From positions 1-29,838 of the IMG/VR virus record IMGVR_UViG_3300030085_000206: a DNA stretch of 29,838 nt, one strand, 5' to 3'. Under the pieces are notes generated by a model. It had not been told where the DNA came from and made no database searches. It saw nothing but the letters and a program-made list of their open reading frames with translations. Below are positions 23,158-29,838 of this stretch, one piece after another. How positions within the stretch are numbered: the first letter of the stretch is position 1; every line of letters starts with the position of its first letter. Position numbers and translations under genes: made by a program. The stretch comes from a virus.

Positions 23158-24081
23158 TTACTCACCCATCAGTGTTACTTCCTCAGTAGGGGCTTGGATA
23201 TTAACTTGCCCATTCATCATTTGTTGAAATGCAGGGGTCGGTTGGTTCATCATTGCTAGTTCTTGCTGGAATATTCTAAGGTCAAAAACAATCATAGTGA
23301 CATCATTCATTCCATTTTGAGGGTTTTGATAATGCAGAATGTTGATACCTTTTGTCCTCTTAGAGTCTTTTTCTAGTTCAGCAAAGAATCCTTCGTACTT
23401 TTCTAAGAATTTAGGAGTGGGGTCTTTTCTTTTGATAGTCGATACTGGTACAGTAACAACACTAACTCCTTTTCTCACATGGTCACGCAATCTTCTTGGG
23501 TTTGCTTCACGAATTTTCTCTTCTTCTGCCTCCCACTTACATAGCAAATGATAGAGATGTAAATGTTCGGGGCAATATGTACCTCTCATTTTTCTACCAT
23601 TTGTGACTTTTTCTTTCGCAATAAACGCTTCATCTTCACCTGTTACTGGATTTTGCCAGTACAATTCCCAAAGAGATTTTCCAGTTTCTTCATCCTTAAT
23701 TTTATCATACAAGTTATCATATTTGATTAAAGTAGCACAATCGCATCCATCAACGACACAAACATTTGTTTGCTTGTTGTATCTATGTTTACGACCTAAG
23801 AACATTCTTGCCGGATTGAAAAAGTTTCGTTTTGAAGGCATAAGAAGTTTGTAAGCCTGTTTGATGTCTTTTCTTCTAGCCTTATGAGGGTCGGGATGTC
23901 TACTTGGGTAGAAATTTACTTTAGGAACTTGTAAATTCTGTTCAGTACCTATTTCTTGCATTGCTGTTTGCGCTAATGCTTGGTCACTAAGGGCTTGATG
24001 AGAAAGCACATTGTTACCCTGTTGACTCAAAGCATACAAATGCGCTGTGTTTACTTCTGCTAAATTGTATCCTTGATTCAT
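23158..24081 (-). CDS. Cys/His-containing 307-aa protein, unknown
   Basis: Residues 60-200 look like an ordered, basic domain with possible metal ligands: CVVDGCDC (C108, C113, C115) and YCPEHLHLYHLLC (C170, H173, C181). Residues 205-290 include VSVVTVPVSTIKR and INILHYQNPQNG MNDVTMIVFDL, a beta-rich part. The termini are Gln-rich and flexible. It overlaps the AbrB-like gene by ATGA (24078-24081), so the two are probably produced together. A DNA-binding or nuclease-like role is possible but no active site is clear. Confidence 0.72.
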   Translation of the reverse strand: MNQGYNLAEVNTAHLYALSQQGNNVLSHQALSDQALAQTAMQEIGTEQNLQVPKVNFYPSRHPDPHKARRKDIKQAYKLLMPSKRNFFNPARMFLGRKHRYNKQTNVCVVDGCDCATLIKYDNLYDKIKDEETGKSLWELYWQNPVTGEDEAFIAKEKVTNGRKMRGTYCPEHLHLYHLLCKWEAEEEKIREANPRRLRDHVRKGVSVVTVPVSTIKRKDPTPKFLEKYEGFFAELEKDSKRTKGINILHYQNPQNGMNDVTMIVFDLRIFQQELAMMNQPTPAFQQMMNGQVNIQAPTEEVTLMGE

Positions 24082-24245
24082 TCTACCACCTCTATTCTTG
24101 CCGCATAGCCATTGTCAGTTTTTACTATCTGCCAAGTTACCTTATCGCCTACTTCTATCTCTAACATTTTAGCAACCCACATCGGTATGACAGTTCTTAC
24201 GCTATTGCTTGCCTTACCAACTGATACTATTTTCGTTTTATCCAT
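24078..24245 (-). CDS. AbrB/SpoVT-like (MazE-type) DNA-binding protein, 55 aa
   Basis: A 55-residue gene easily missed for its size. The sequence starts MDKTKIVSVG, then NSVRTVIPMWVAKMLEIEVG and DKVTWQI, the SpoVT-AbrB swapped-hairpin signature ('R.TIP..va..L.i..GD.v.w'). The ATG at 24245 has GGTGA 5 bases upstream and the stop overlaps the next start. In archaea and their viruses such proteins are transcription regulators; in toxin-antitoxin pairs they are antitoxins. Position directly downstream of the GTPase gene suggests local regulation, perhaps through the 9-bp repeats or ATGGTTA repeats, which is inference. Confidence 0.82.
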   Translation of the reverse strand: MDKTKIVSVGKASNSVRTVIPMWVAKMLEIEVGDKVTWQIVKTDNGYAARIEVVE

Positions 24246-24254
24246 ATATCTCAC

Positions 24255-24971
24255 CTATGTTGTCAAAAGACTTACCATTGTATTTTCAACATTCCACCCT
24301 ATTCTTGTAGCCATGAAAGATTTTCTTGTAGGTATACCGTTCTTTTGTAGCCTAATCAAATCATCTCTAAACGGGTCGAATATCTTGTGTTCTCCTATTC
24401 TGTCTTGCCCCCAAAGCATTGCGGCAGTTTCGTCAAAGAACCTATCTGCTTTGTTAGCAACTAACATAATCAGTTTTGGAGAATATCTTTTTCCTTTAAT
24501 TTTACTTTTCAAACTACGATAACGATACTGCTTGTACACTATTGCGTCTACTAAATATTTGAAACCAGCAATCTGTTGTAATGCATCATCGCCACCTTTT
24601 ACTGCTCTATCATCAAATACATAGACAACAGCCTCTACTTGTCTTGATACCATATCATCTACCCATAGATTCCAAAATCTCTCTTGTCCACCTATATCGG
24701 ATGAAAAGACTACTCTCTTTTCTCCTTTCCATGCTACTCTTTTTCTTGTCGGTTTAGGTAAGAGAAATTTACCCAGTAGTTTTAGGTGTGTTGTTCTATC
24801 TTCTTCATCAATCTCTTCCATCTCACCCGGAGTTGTCATAAAACGGTCAAGTGTAGTTTTACCAACTAATCCTGCGCCGTAAATGCCGACCTTGCGTGGA
24901 CGGTATGAGTTGAAGACTGCCTTTCCCCAAACCATTGCACCAACAAGTGCCGTACCTGCTGGTTCAACCAT
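24255..24971 (-). CDS. Arf/Ras-like small GTPase
   Basis: 238 residues with a complete set of G motifs: G1 GAGLVGKT (32-39, Lys38), a switch-I Thr candidate at T60/T61, G3 DIGGQERF (92-99, with the Arf-type GGQ and catalytic Gln96), G4 NKAD (173-176), and a G5-like MATRIGWNVENTM (220-232) leading into the last helix. The N-terminal 27 residues are hydrophobic (TALVGAMVWGKAVF) and could bind membrane like the Arf/Sar1 helix. The gene overlaps a one-helix membrane protein by 8 bases and precedes an AbrB-like regulator. It should bind and hydrolyse GTP and switch a partner, plausibly the adjacent membrane proteins. Small GTPases are rare in viruses. Confidence 0.88.
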   Translation of the reverse strand: MVEPAGTALVGAMVWGKAVFNSYRPRKVGIYGAGLVGKTTLDRFMTTPGEMEEIDEEDRTTHLKLLGKFLLPKPTRKRVAWKGEKRVVFSSDIGGQERFWNLWVDDMVSRQVEAVVYVFDDRAVKGGDDALQQIAGFKYLVDAIVYKQYRYRSLKSKIKGKRYSPKLIMLVANKADRFFDETAAMLWGQDRIGEHKIFDPFRDDLIRLQKNGIPTRKSFMATRIGWNVENTMVSLLTT

Positions 24972-25224
24972 ACAACCACCCGAATAAGAAATTCGCTAAA
25001 TTTTCTACCTTGCCGTAAAACCATTCTACTGTACCCTCCCATACGGAGTTTCCCGTTTGTAATTCATAAAAACTTGTTATCAGCACTGCGATGAACCCTA
25101 TTATTACGGTTCTAATCCATCCTAAACTTTTTTCGTAATATGTGTCAAGAGTATTTTGAGTATGCATAGCCCTAAGCGTTGCTTCCGTAGAATCATCGGA
25201 AGGGGTTTTGAATATGCGACCCAT
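24964..25224 (-). CDS. Single-pass membrane protein adjoining the GTPase
   Basis: 86 residues: a polar N-terminal 32, then one membrane helix at about 36-53 (WIRTVIIGFIAVLITSFY), then an amphipathic aromatic-rich C-terminus (SVWEGTVEWFYGKVENLANFLFGWLYG) that could lie on a membrane. It overlaps the GTPase start by 8 bases, which suggests stoichiometric expression and a partner relationship. No family recognised. Confidence 0.78.
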   Translation of the reverse strand: MGRIFKTPSDDSTEATLRAMHTQNTLDTYYEKSLGWIRTVIIGFIAVLITSFYELQTGNSVWEGTVEWFYGKVENLANFLFGWLYG

Positions 25225-25229
25225 TTACA

Positions 25230-25796
25230 TCACTCGGTTTTGTATCTCTTATCCGGCGTTCCATCCTTCTTTAGAGGTACTTCTTCCTCTTCATCTTTTA
25301 TTCCTAGATTAATTGGCTGTTTTATTTCCGCTTGATGAGTAGGAGGATTTGTGATTAATTTATTTTCATACTGTTTTACCAGTGAGGGTGAGCCACCTTG
25401 AACGCCCCATGATGGAGGCATCTTACCGGGGTTGGACTCCATCCAGCGCAATTCAGCCTCTAGTTGTGCTTCTTGCATCCTCAACTCCATTTCTGCTCTA
25501 CGATTATCGAATGTGCTTTGCATATTCTTGAATCTGCTTTGCCTTTGCCTTTCGATATTTTGCATCTTGACTCTTTCTTGCATGTTCTGTTCAAAGAACA
25601 TCTTAAAGAAATAATATGCTATTCCTTGTATAAAGAAAGCGGCCATCGCATAAGTAAAGCCGTTTACCAGCGCATCATCGTTATTCAACCATATGTCCGA
25701 GTCGAATACTCCGATTGCTAATCCAACCAATGCAGACTGAGTAAGTATCAGTCCGAGTAGTCTTATTTCTGCTTCCGAGTGATTGATTTCATCCAT
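25230..25796 (-). CDS. Two-helix membrane protein with long coiled coil
   Basis: 188 residues. Membrane helices at about 11-30 (IRLLGLILTQSALVGLAIGV) and 46-66 (GFTYAMAAFFIQGIAYYFFKM), followed by a long charged helix about 67-120 (RQRQSRFKNMQSTF ... MELRMQEAQLEAELRWME), which should project from the membrane, and a disordered acidic tail. Membrane anchor plus coiled coil is a layout used by GTPase effectors and tethers. First gene of the operon that includes the GTPase; its start follows a hairpin that overlaps the Shine-Dalgarno. Confidence 0.78.
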   Translation of the reverse strand: MDEINHSEAEIRLLGLILTQSALVGLAIGVFDSDIWLNNDDALVNGFTYAMAAFFIQGIAYYFFKMFFEQNMQERVKMQNIERQRQSRFKNMQSTFDNRRAEMELRMQEAQLEAELRWMESNPGKMPPSWGVQGGSPSLVKQYENKLITNPPTHQAEIKQPINLGIKDEEEEVPLKKDGTPDKRYKTE

Positions 25797-25800
25797 TGTC

Positions 25801-25820
25801 CTCAGTTATGGTCAACTGAG
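25801..25820 (-). promoter_or_regulatory. Hairpin overlapping the Shine-Dalgarno of the GTPase operon
   Basis: A perfect 7-bp inverted repeat, CTCAGTT and AACTGAG with a 6-base loop, lies directly before the first operon gene. In the mRNA the 3' arm ends AACTGAG and is followed by GACAATG, so the GAGG ribosome binding site is partly in the stem. Translation of the first membrane protein may depend on melting or a bound factor. Confidence 0.5.
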
Positions 25821-25838
25821 AGGTCATCATAAAGATTG

Positions 25839-26042
25839 TGTTCAAAATGTTCGCTTTGTTCAAAATGTTCACCACTTTGTTCATTCAAAATGAGCAGAAT
25901 GAGAATGTTCATTTTTCATAGTACTACTACTCTTAATATTATATTATTATAATAAGGGATATATTGAACATTAGGCAATCGAAATGGTCATTTTTAGTGA
26001 ACACTTTGATGAGCAAAGTGAACATAGTGAACAAAGTGAACA
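25839..26042. repeat. Inverted array of 9-bp TGTTCAxxx repeats around an AT-rich core
   Basis: Left arm: TGTTC at 25839, 25848, 25857, 25866, 25878 and 25906 (first four exactly 9 bases apart; TGTTCAAAATGTTC occurs twice). Right arm, opposite orientation: GAACA at 25966, 25999, 26020, 26029 and 26038 (last three 9 apart). Read on its own strand, the right arm is TGTTCACTT, TGTTCACTA, TGTTCACTT. Between them is an AT-only stretch near 25934-25954. This is the longest non-coding gap here (25797-26045). Iteron-like origin, partition site or multi-site operator are all possible; the arrangement is directly visible. Confidence 0.85.
25932..25955 (-). promoter_or_regulatory. AT-rich core, candidate promoter or DNA-unwinding element
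   Basis: The plus strand reads CTTAATATTATATTATTATAA within an otherwise GC-moderate genome. On the minus strand it offers several TATA-like boxes about 135 bases before the start at 25796. It sits between the two arms of the 9-bp repeat array, as unwinding elements do in iteron origins. Function inferred. Confidence 0.45.
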
Positions 26043-26045
26043 GTG

Positions 26046-28766
26046 TCAATTGTCTTTGCGTACAGCGATTTTGCTAGGTCTAAGTGTTCCACGCTCTTTG
26101 AAATGTCTTGCTCTATTCTCATGTTCACCTTCAAGAGTCAACTTACCACCCTCGGTGTGACTAACATCCATATGGTCACCGCTACCGTAGATACCACGCT
26201 TCCTGCGCTCACGGTTCAACTCTTCACGATACTTGACTCTCTCAGGCGTAGATTCATACTTCTTGTCATATTCGAGTTTATGTTGTCTCGCTTCCGGACT
26301 CATCTCTCGCTTCAACAACTGCATAGCGATGTCCATTGGTTCACCGGCTTGGAATAATCCAGCCTGTTCAAGTTGAGGTGCAGTCATTTCTGTTGCCCCT
26401 TGTTGCTTCCACCATTCAGTAGATGAAGGCACACTCATACTTGGTATGTGACTTAACCAATTCATTGCTTCTTTATCTCTTTGATTTTTAGGGCTATCAT
26501 ACTCTCTCATGCTAGCGACTCTAGCCATTTCCAAAGGCTGTATATCATATGGTAGTTTTAGTTGTACAACAGAATCCGGCTCTAGTTCTCCGTAGTGGAA
26601 CCCTTCACCCAATCCTTTAGACCCCTCAGTTGCCTCTCTCATGAATTGTGGTTGTTCTAATATTCCAGTAAGTGCCATTGGTCTATTTCGACTTGCAGTA
26701 AAATCGGGTTCTCTTAATGCTTCTTTTACTGGTGGATGCATAAACTGTCCAGCCACTACATTTTCACTTTCAACAGGAGTCATAACCATCTGTCTTTGGG
26801 CAAGATTGTATTTAGGTACGAATTTATCTTCTTCAAATAAACCTGTAAGTGGCTTTGGTTTATTTATCATCCATGAAGCAAAACTACTTTGCGGTAAATC
26901 GTATTTTAATCGCTGTAAATCTTGCTCCCAATCATAAGATTGCCCTCTACCTCTTTTCCCACCACTATGAACTCTAATTGGTTTACCAGCAGATTCTAAG
27001 TATTCTCTTGGTATGTATCTAATTCCTTGCAGGTCGGGCACTATGTCTCTTATTTCTCTAGGACTATATGCAGTGATTCTTGGTGCTTTTACCACTGATT
27101 GATTAGGATTGAAATTAGGATTGAATAATTGAGGTGCGTTCCATGTATTAGGTAATCCTAACGATGCCGCCGCTGGGTTATTCATTTCTAATCCTATTTT
27201 TTCACCTCTTTCGGAATAAGCATCTCCTACATTGTTTTGGAAATCAATCATATTAGATGCTTGTGGACCATACATTGCACTCATCAAACCTCTTGTAATT
27301 CTATTCAAATTAGCAGGGTCAACAGTGCCATCATGTCTACTACTCATATGTATTTCGTGGTCAGCATTCGCTTGAAATTCTCTTCTTATTGCTTCCCTTT
27401 CAGCATCACTTAAAGCAGGGTTCATCAAATTAAATTTAGTGTTTTGACTCCATTCTTTCGGCACAGCACCTAAAGCCTGTCTAACCTTTCTATTTTCAGT
27501 ATCGGCAATAGTTTTTGGAAATAATTGTTCTTGGATTATTTTATTATCATGCCCCTCTATATCGTATAATGTTTTGTAAGGATTTCTTTGCCCCCCTTCC
27601 ATTGGGTAATTTTCAGCCGTTAAGGGTGGAAAATCTTCTCCTAATTCAGCCAGTCTTTGATTCAATAAATTTGTTCTTATACTAGAATTTTTCATTCTTT
27701 GTAAATACTTTTCATAATCTAATCTTTGCATATCTTGTCTACCATCCCAAAGTTGCCTGTAATCGTCTATTTCTTCTGTGTATCCAACATCTTGTAAATG
27801 TTGAAGATACCTCGGACCTTTCATTTGTGTCACATAATCTTCAAATGTTGCAGGTCTTTTTGAAGCATTTCGCCATTCTTCAAAAGAAAGTGGACTTCCA
27901 AATTCCTCTCCCGATTGTGCTATATTGAAAGGTAAAACCAATCTTTCCGGTGGAATACGACCCAAAGCCGCCGCCTCTATTGGTTCTCTACTGTCTGTTC
28001 TCAAGAATGCTTTGTCTTCCGGCTGTGCAAATCCTCTAATGCCTACATAAATCGGTTTTCCTCGACCTCCCGATTGATTCATTGTACCCCTTATGGCATC
28101 TAAAGTACCTACTGGGGCTACAAATGATGCCCCCGATTTTACAGGAATAGGAGTCATATCTCGTAGATTAGAACTTTCTTCCCAATCTAAGGAATCGACT
28201 GTTAATCCCGGTATCAATCCATAAGAAAGAAGATTATTGAAAGCATCTTTACCCATTTGCTTAAAAGCAGTTATTGGAGCAATAGCACCGGGTTTTATTC
28301 TACCCTCTTCATCGTAAGGATTTTCGGTTGTTAGTCTAGGAAAATGTTGCGGTAATGTCGTTTGCACACTCGATTTTGGTCGTATTAACTTAGGGTCAAC
28401 TAATCTTTTACCCTGTCTTATTACATTTTCAAAAGGCTTTGCGAATTTTTTACCATATCGAAACAAAGGGTCATCTATAACAGAATCTAATCTATCATCT
28501 AATCTAGGCACAAACACCGCATTTTCGGGGTCAAGAAGTCTAGGTCGGTATCTAGGCTTATCAAGCAACTCTTGTGAAATTTCATCTGCTCTCTTTTTAT
28601 CTTCAACATTTTTTAGTTTAGGATGTGTATAAGGTGAATAGTCAAGTGCCGTTTCACCACCTTCATCTAAAGCCCACGGCGGAGTTTCGGACTGCATTGT
28701 TTCTAAATATTCTTTGAAAGATTTAGGTTTGGAAGGGGCTTTTTTGATGGCTACGCCCCTACGCAT
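26046..28766 (-). CDS. Large unknown virion-like protein with EPMDIAMQLLK motif
   Basis: 906 residues, no family recognised. Composition (Pro, Arg, Asn, Glu-rich, few Cys, long stretches such as PLSFEEWRNASKRPATFEDYV) resembles the 675-aa and 1894-aa proteins, suggesting an extended structural or internal protein. Two regions look ordered: about 180-260 (GLIPGLTVDSLDWEESSNLR) and 560-640. Residues 809-819 are EPMDIAMQLLK, followed by a basic Arg/Lys/Glu tail. The ATG at 28766 lacks a Shine-Dalgarno, and a TATA-like AATTTAAAG lies about 25 bases upstream, so a leaderless mRNA is likely. Its stop is 4 bases from the repeat array. Confidence 0.75.
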   Translation of the reverse strand: MRRGVAIKKAPSKPKSFKEYLETMQSETPPWALDEGGETALDYSPYTHPKLKNVEDKKRADEISQELLDKPRYRPRLLDPENAVFVPRLDDRLDSVIDDPLFRYGKKFAKPFENVIRQGKRLVDPKLIRPKSSVQTTLPQHFPRLTTENPYDEEGRIKPGAIAPITAFKQMGKDAFNNLLSYGLIPGLTVDSLDWEESSNLRDMTPIPVKSGASFVAPVGTLDAIRGTMNQSGGRGKPIYVGIRGFAQPEDKAFLRTDSREPIEAAALGRIPPERLVLPFNIAQSGEEFGSPLSFEEWRNASKRPATFEDYVTQMKGPRYLQHLQDVGYTEEIDDYRQLWDGRQDMQRLDYEKYLQRMKNSSIRTNLLNQRLAELGEDFPPLTAENYPMEGGQRNPYKTLYDIEGHDNKIIQEQLFPKTIADTENRKVRQALGAVPKEWSQNTKFNLMNPALSDAEREAIRREFQANADHEIHMSSRHDGTVDPANLNRITRGLMSAMYGPQASNMIDFQNNVGDAYSERGEKIGLEMNNPAAASLGLPNTWNAPQLFNPNFNPNQSVVKAPRITAYSPREIRDIVPDLQGIRYIPREYLESAGKPIRVHSGGKRGRGQSYDWEQDLQRLKYDLPQSSFASWMINKPKPLTGLFEEDKFVPKYNLAQRQMVMTPVESENVVAGQFMHPPVKEALREPDFTASRNRPMALTGILEQPQFMREATEGSKGLGEGFHYGELEPDSVVQLKLPYDIQPLEMARVASMREYDSPKNQRDKEAMNWLSHIPSMSVPSSTEWWKQQGATEMTAPQLEQAGLFQAGEPMDIAMQLLKREMSPEARQHKLEYDKKYESTPERVKYREELNRERRKRGIYGSGDHMDVSHTEGGKLTLEGEHENRARHFKERGTLRPSKIAVRKDN

Positions 28767-28818
28767 GATATGTTTTAATTACGGATAATTTAAAGAATTA
28801 TCGCTCTATGGGAGTCTC
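28767..28818. promoter_or_regulatory. Short divergent promoter region with shared TATA-like box
   Basis: Fifty-two bases separate divergent starts. AATTTAAAG (28787-28795), nearly self-complementary, is centred about 25 bases from both the minus-strand ATG (28766) and the plus-strand ATG (28819), the archaeal TATA-to-start spacing. The plus gene also has GGGAG 5 bases before its ATG. Confidence 0.5.
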
Positions 28819-29349
28819 ATGGCGTTACCAGCAGTATTAGCAGGTGCGGCATCTGCTATTGGGAGGGCTGTTGCCACTCAAGCAGGAAGAAAAGCAGTGC
28901 TGGAAGGTGCTAAGAAATACGGTAAGAAAGCCCTAGAAGCAGGCAACACAAAGGCTGGACAGGCTCTTACGGCAGGACAAATGGCTTCTAATGTTGGTAT
29001 GCAACAGGCAAATCGCCAACAAATGCAACAGCAAAACATGGTAAATCAAAATCAACAGATGGCTCAAGCGGCAAAGGCAGGCAGTGAAATACAAACTAGC
29101 GAGCCAATGGACTTAGCATGGCGTATGCTGAAAGGAGAATTACAACTTCCTAACGAAATCAGTGAAAATATGCGCCGTGACCTTGCAGTACTAGACCGCA
29201 ATCACACATTTGAAGATACAAGTGACGGCACTATGGTAGGAAATATCCACCCGGACATGGAACATGTCGTCAAATTACTCACCGGAATGCAGGAAGATGT
29301 TGATGATATAGCAAAACCAACATATACTCCACCCCAATTCTACTACTGA
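28819..29349 (+). CDS. Ala-rich amphipathic protein with EPMDLAWRMLK motif
   Basis: 176 residues. The N-terminal 60 residues are Ala/Gly/Lys-rich amphipathic helices (LAGAASAIGRAVATQAGRKA), like membrane-active or DNA-associated internal peptides. A Gln/Met/Asn-rich linker (60-85) is followed by EPMDLAWRMLK (95-105), then an acidic ordered-looking C-terminus ending in PTYTPPQFYY. One of five proteins with this motif. It is on the plus strand, divergent from the 906-aa gene. Function unknown; ejection or virion protein is a guess. Confidence 0.78.
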   Translation: MALPAVLAGAASAIGRAVATQAGRKAVLEGAKKYGKKALEAGNTKAGQALTAGQMASNVGMQQANRQQMQQQNMVNQNQQMAQAAKAGSEIQTSEPMDLAWRMLKGELQLPNEISENMRRDLAVLDRNHTFEDTSDGTMVGNIHPDMEHVVKLLTGMQEDVDDIAKPTYTPPQFYY

Positions 29350-29361
29350 TGGGGATTTGGG

Positions 29362-29484
29362 ATGTCACTGTTGAAAGGAGTAGCAAAAGTTTGTTTAGCG
29401 ATTATTTTAATGCCGTTTGCATGGTTGTATGAGAAGATTATCAAGCCTCTAGTAGAGGACTTAATCATGATTATCTTTGGCTAA
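29362..29484 (+). CDS. 40-aa single-helix membrane peptide
   Basis: An ATG with GGGGAT about 6 bases upstream opens a 40-codon frame: MSLLKGVAKVCLAIILMPFA, then WLYEKIIKPLVEDLIMIIFG. It has one hydrophobic helix and an amphipathic C-terminus. It follows the previous plus-strand gene by 12 bases, and its TAA ends exactly where the convergent gene's stop begins (29484/29485). Short, so moderate confidence; holin-like or regulatory membrane peptide is possible. Confidence 0.6.
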   Translation: MSLLKGVAKVCLAIILMPFAWLYEKIIKPLVEDLIMIIFG

Positions 29485-29715
29485 TCATCGCTGACCGAAT
29501 ATCTTGAAAGGTGTCTCATGTGCGCCTTGAGTTAGTTCGGCTGGCAGTTGAGTCTGCACCATTTGAGGCTCTTTAGGTGGTAGATTGGTTATCTGCAAAG
29601 GTTTTGGCTTTGGCTGTTGCCTCGCTCTAGCCAATGCCTGTGCCAAAGGTCCTTCCGGGTCGCCTATCATTGGCTCTTGCTTGAGTAAACTCCACGCCTT
29701 ATCGAATGCGCTCAT
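29485..29715 (-). CDS. Small Pro/Gln-rich protein starting with the AWSLLK motif
   Basis: 76 residues. The N-terminus MSAFDKAWSLLKQEP is the AWxLLK motif of the other four proteins placed at the very start; the rest is a Pro/Lys/Gln-rich tail (QQPKPKPLQITNLPPKEP). The ATG overlaps the upstream partial gene's stop (ATGA, 29712-29715), so coupled translation is likely. If the motif is a docking or targeting tag, this gene is little more than tag plus linker. Confidence 0.75.
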   Translation of the reverse strand: MSAFDKAWSLLKQEPMIGDPEGPLAQALARARQQPKPKPLQITNLPPKEPQMVQTQLPAELTQGAHETPFKIFGQR

Positions 29716-29837
29716 GGGGCTGGGATGGAGTCACGACTAAAATAATTAACGAATTTTTCAGCGGTAATTAACTTCTGCTCGTCAACACCTGTCTCAAAGC
29801 CCCACGCATGTAAATGACGCACCAGTGTCGAGGTAGA
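29712..29837 (-). CDS. C-terminal fragment of a gene extending past the right edge
   Basis: Open frame from the window edge to a TGA at 29712: 41 residues, beginning STSTLVRHLHAWGFE and ending VNYFSRDSIPAP. It overlaps the next start by ATGA. Too little for a family call. Confidence 0.6.
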   Translation of the reverse strand, partial: STSTLVRHLHAWGFETGVDEQKLITAEKFVNYFSRDSIPAP

Positions 29838-29838
29838 T

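Noticed and set aside
24255-24971. The GTPase as an ABC-type or terminase ATPase
   Set aside because: DIGGQERF and NKAD are G-protein motifs; no ABC signature or nuclease motif occurs.
25839-26042. CRISPR array
   Set aside because: Units are 9 bases, arranged tandemly and inverted around an AT-rich core, with no spacers of regular length and no cas gene nearby.
1-29838. tRNA, rRNA, or integrase/attachment sites
   Set aside because: I saw no cloverleaf-like or rRNA segment and no recombinase. Genes fill nearly all of the window, so integration state cannot be judged.

Overview
This window looks like the virion-morphogenesis half of a head-tailed virus or provirus with an HK97-type capsid. 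Almost all of it is coded on the minus strand, in tightly packed genes with ATGA/GTGA overlaps and Shine-Dalgarno sites of the GGTGA/GAGGTGA type. Recognisable anchors, in order of transcription (right to left), are a probable zinc-HTH small terminase (22022-21345), large terminase (17224-15737), portal (13589-11856), prohead protease-scaffold (4680-3304) and major capsid protein (3298-2198). Small putative head-completion or decoration genes follow down to the left edge. An archaeal host, perhaps a marine planktonic euryarchaeon, is my inference. It rests on zinc ribbons inserted in the portal, many small Cys-rich proteins, an Arf/Ras-like GTPase, TATA-like boxes close to start codons, and DUF5872-like and 'YPSAYANGWA'-type proteins that I associate with marine viromes. 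No hallmark of a specific host is present, and no replication or tail gene is recognisable.

Layout from the right edge. 29837-28767 holds small genes on both strands. 28766-26046 is a 906-aa virion-like protein of unknown function. 26042-25839 is a striking array of 9-bp repeats in two inverted arms around an AT-rich core, either a candidate origin or an operator. 25796-22322 is a leftward operon: two membrane proteins (one with a coiled coil), a complete small GTPase, a 55-aa AbrB-like regulator, a Cys/His-containing 307-aa protein, a Q-rich protein and a two-helix membrane protein. A lone plus-strand Cys-rich gene (22082-22321) ends exactly where that operon ends. From 22022 leftward runs the packaging and head operon. 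In it, three large unknown proteins separate the two terminase genes, a LAGLIDADG-containing gene sits between terminase and portal, and a 5.7-kb gene sits between portal and protease.

Four observations stand out. (1) The 1894-residue giant protein carries an ATP-dependent DNA ligase-like nucleotidyltransferase plus OB-like domain (about residues 1393-1675), bracketed by two identical LLTKS peptides. (2) Hydrophobic-x-Lys-Ser/Ala peptides recur in most structural proteins, including the capsid N-terminus, and may be sites for the prohead protease, so the ligase could be a protease-released virion enzyme. (3) A second motif, close to (S)EPMxxAWxxLLKxE, recurs in five otherwise unrelated proteins and could be a virion-incorporation tag. 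(4) The GTPase-membrane operon beside the repeat array is a candidate undescribed accessory module. In addition, a near-perfect internal Shine-Dalgarno inside the protease gene predicts a nested scaffold protein.
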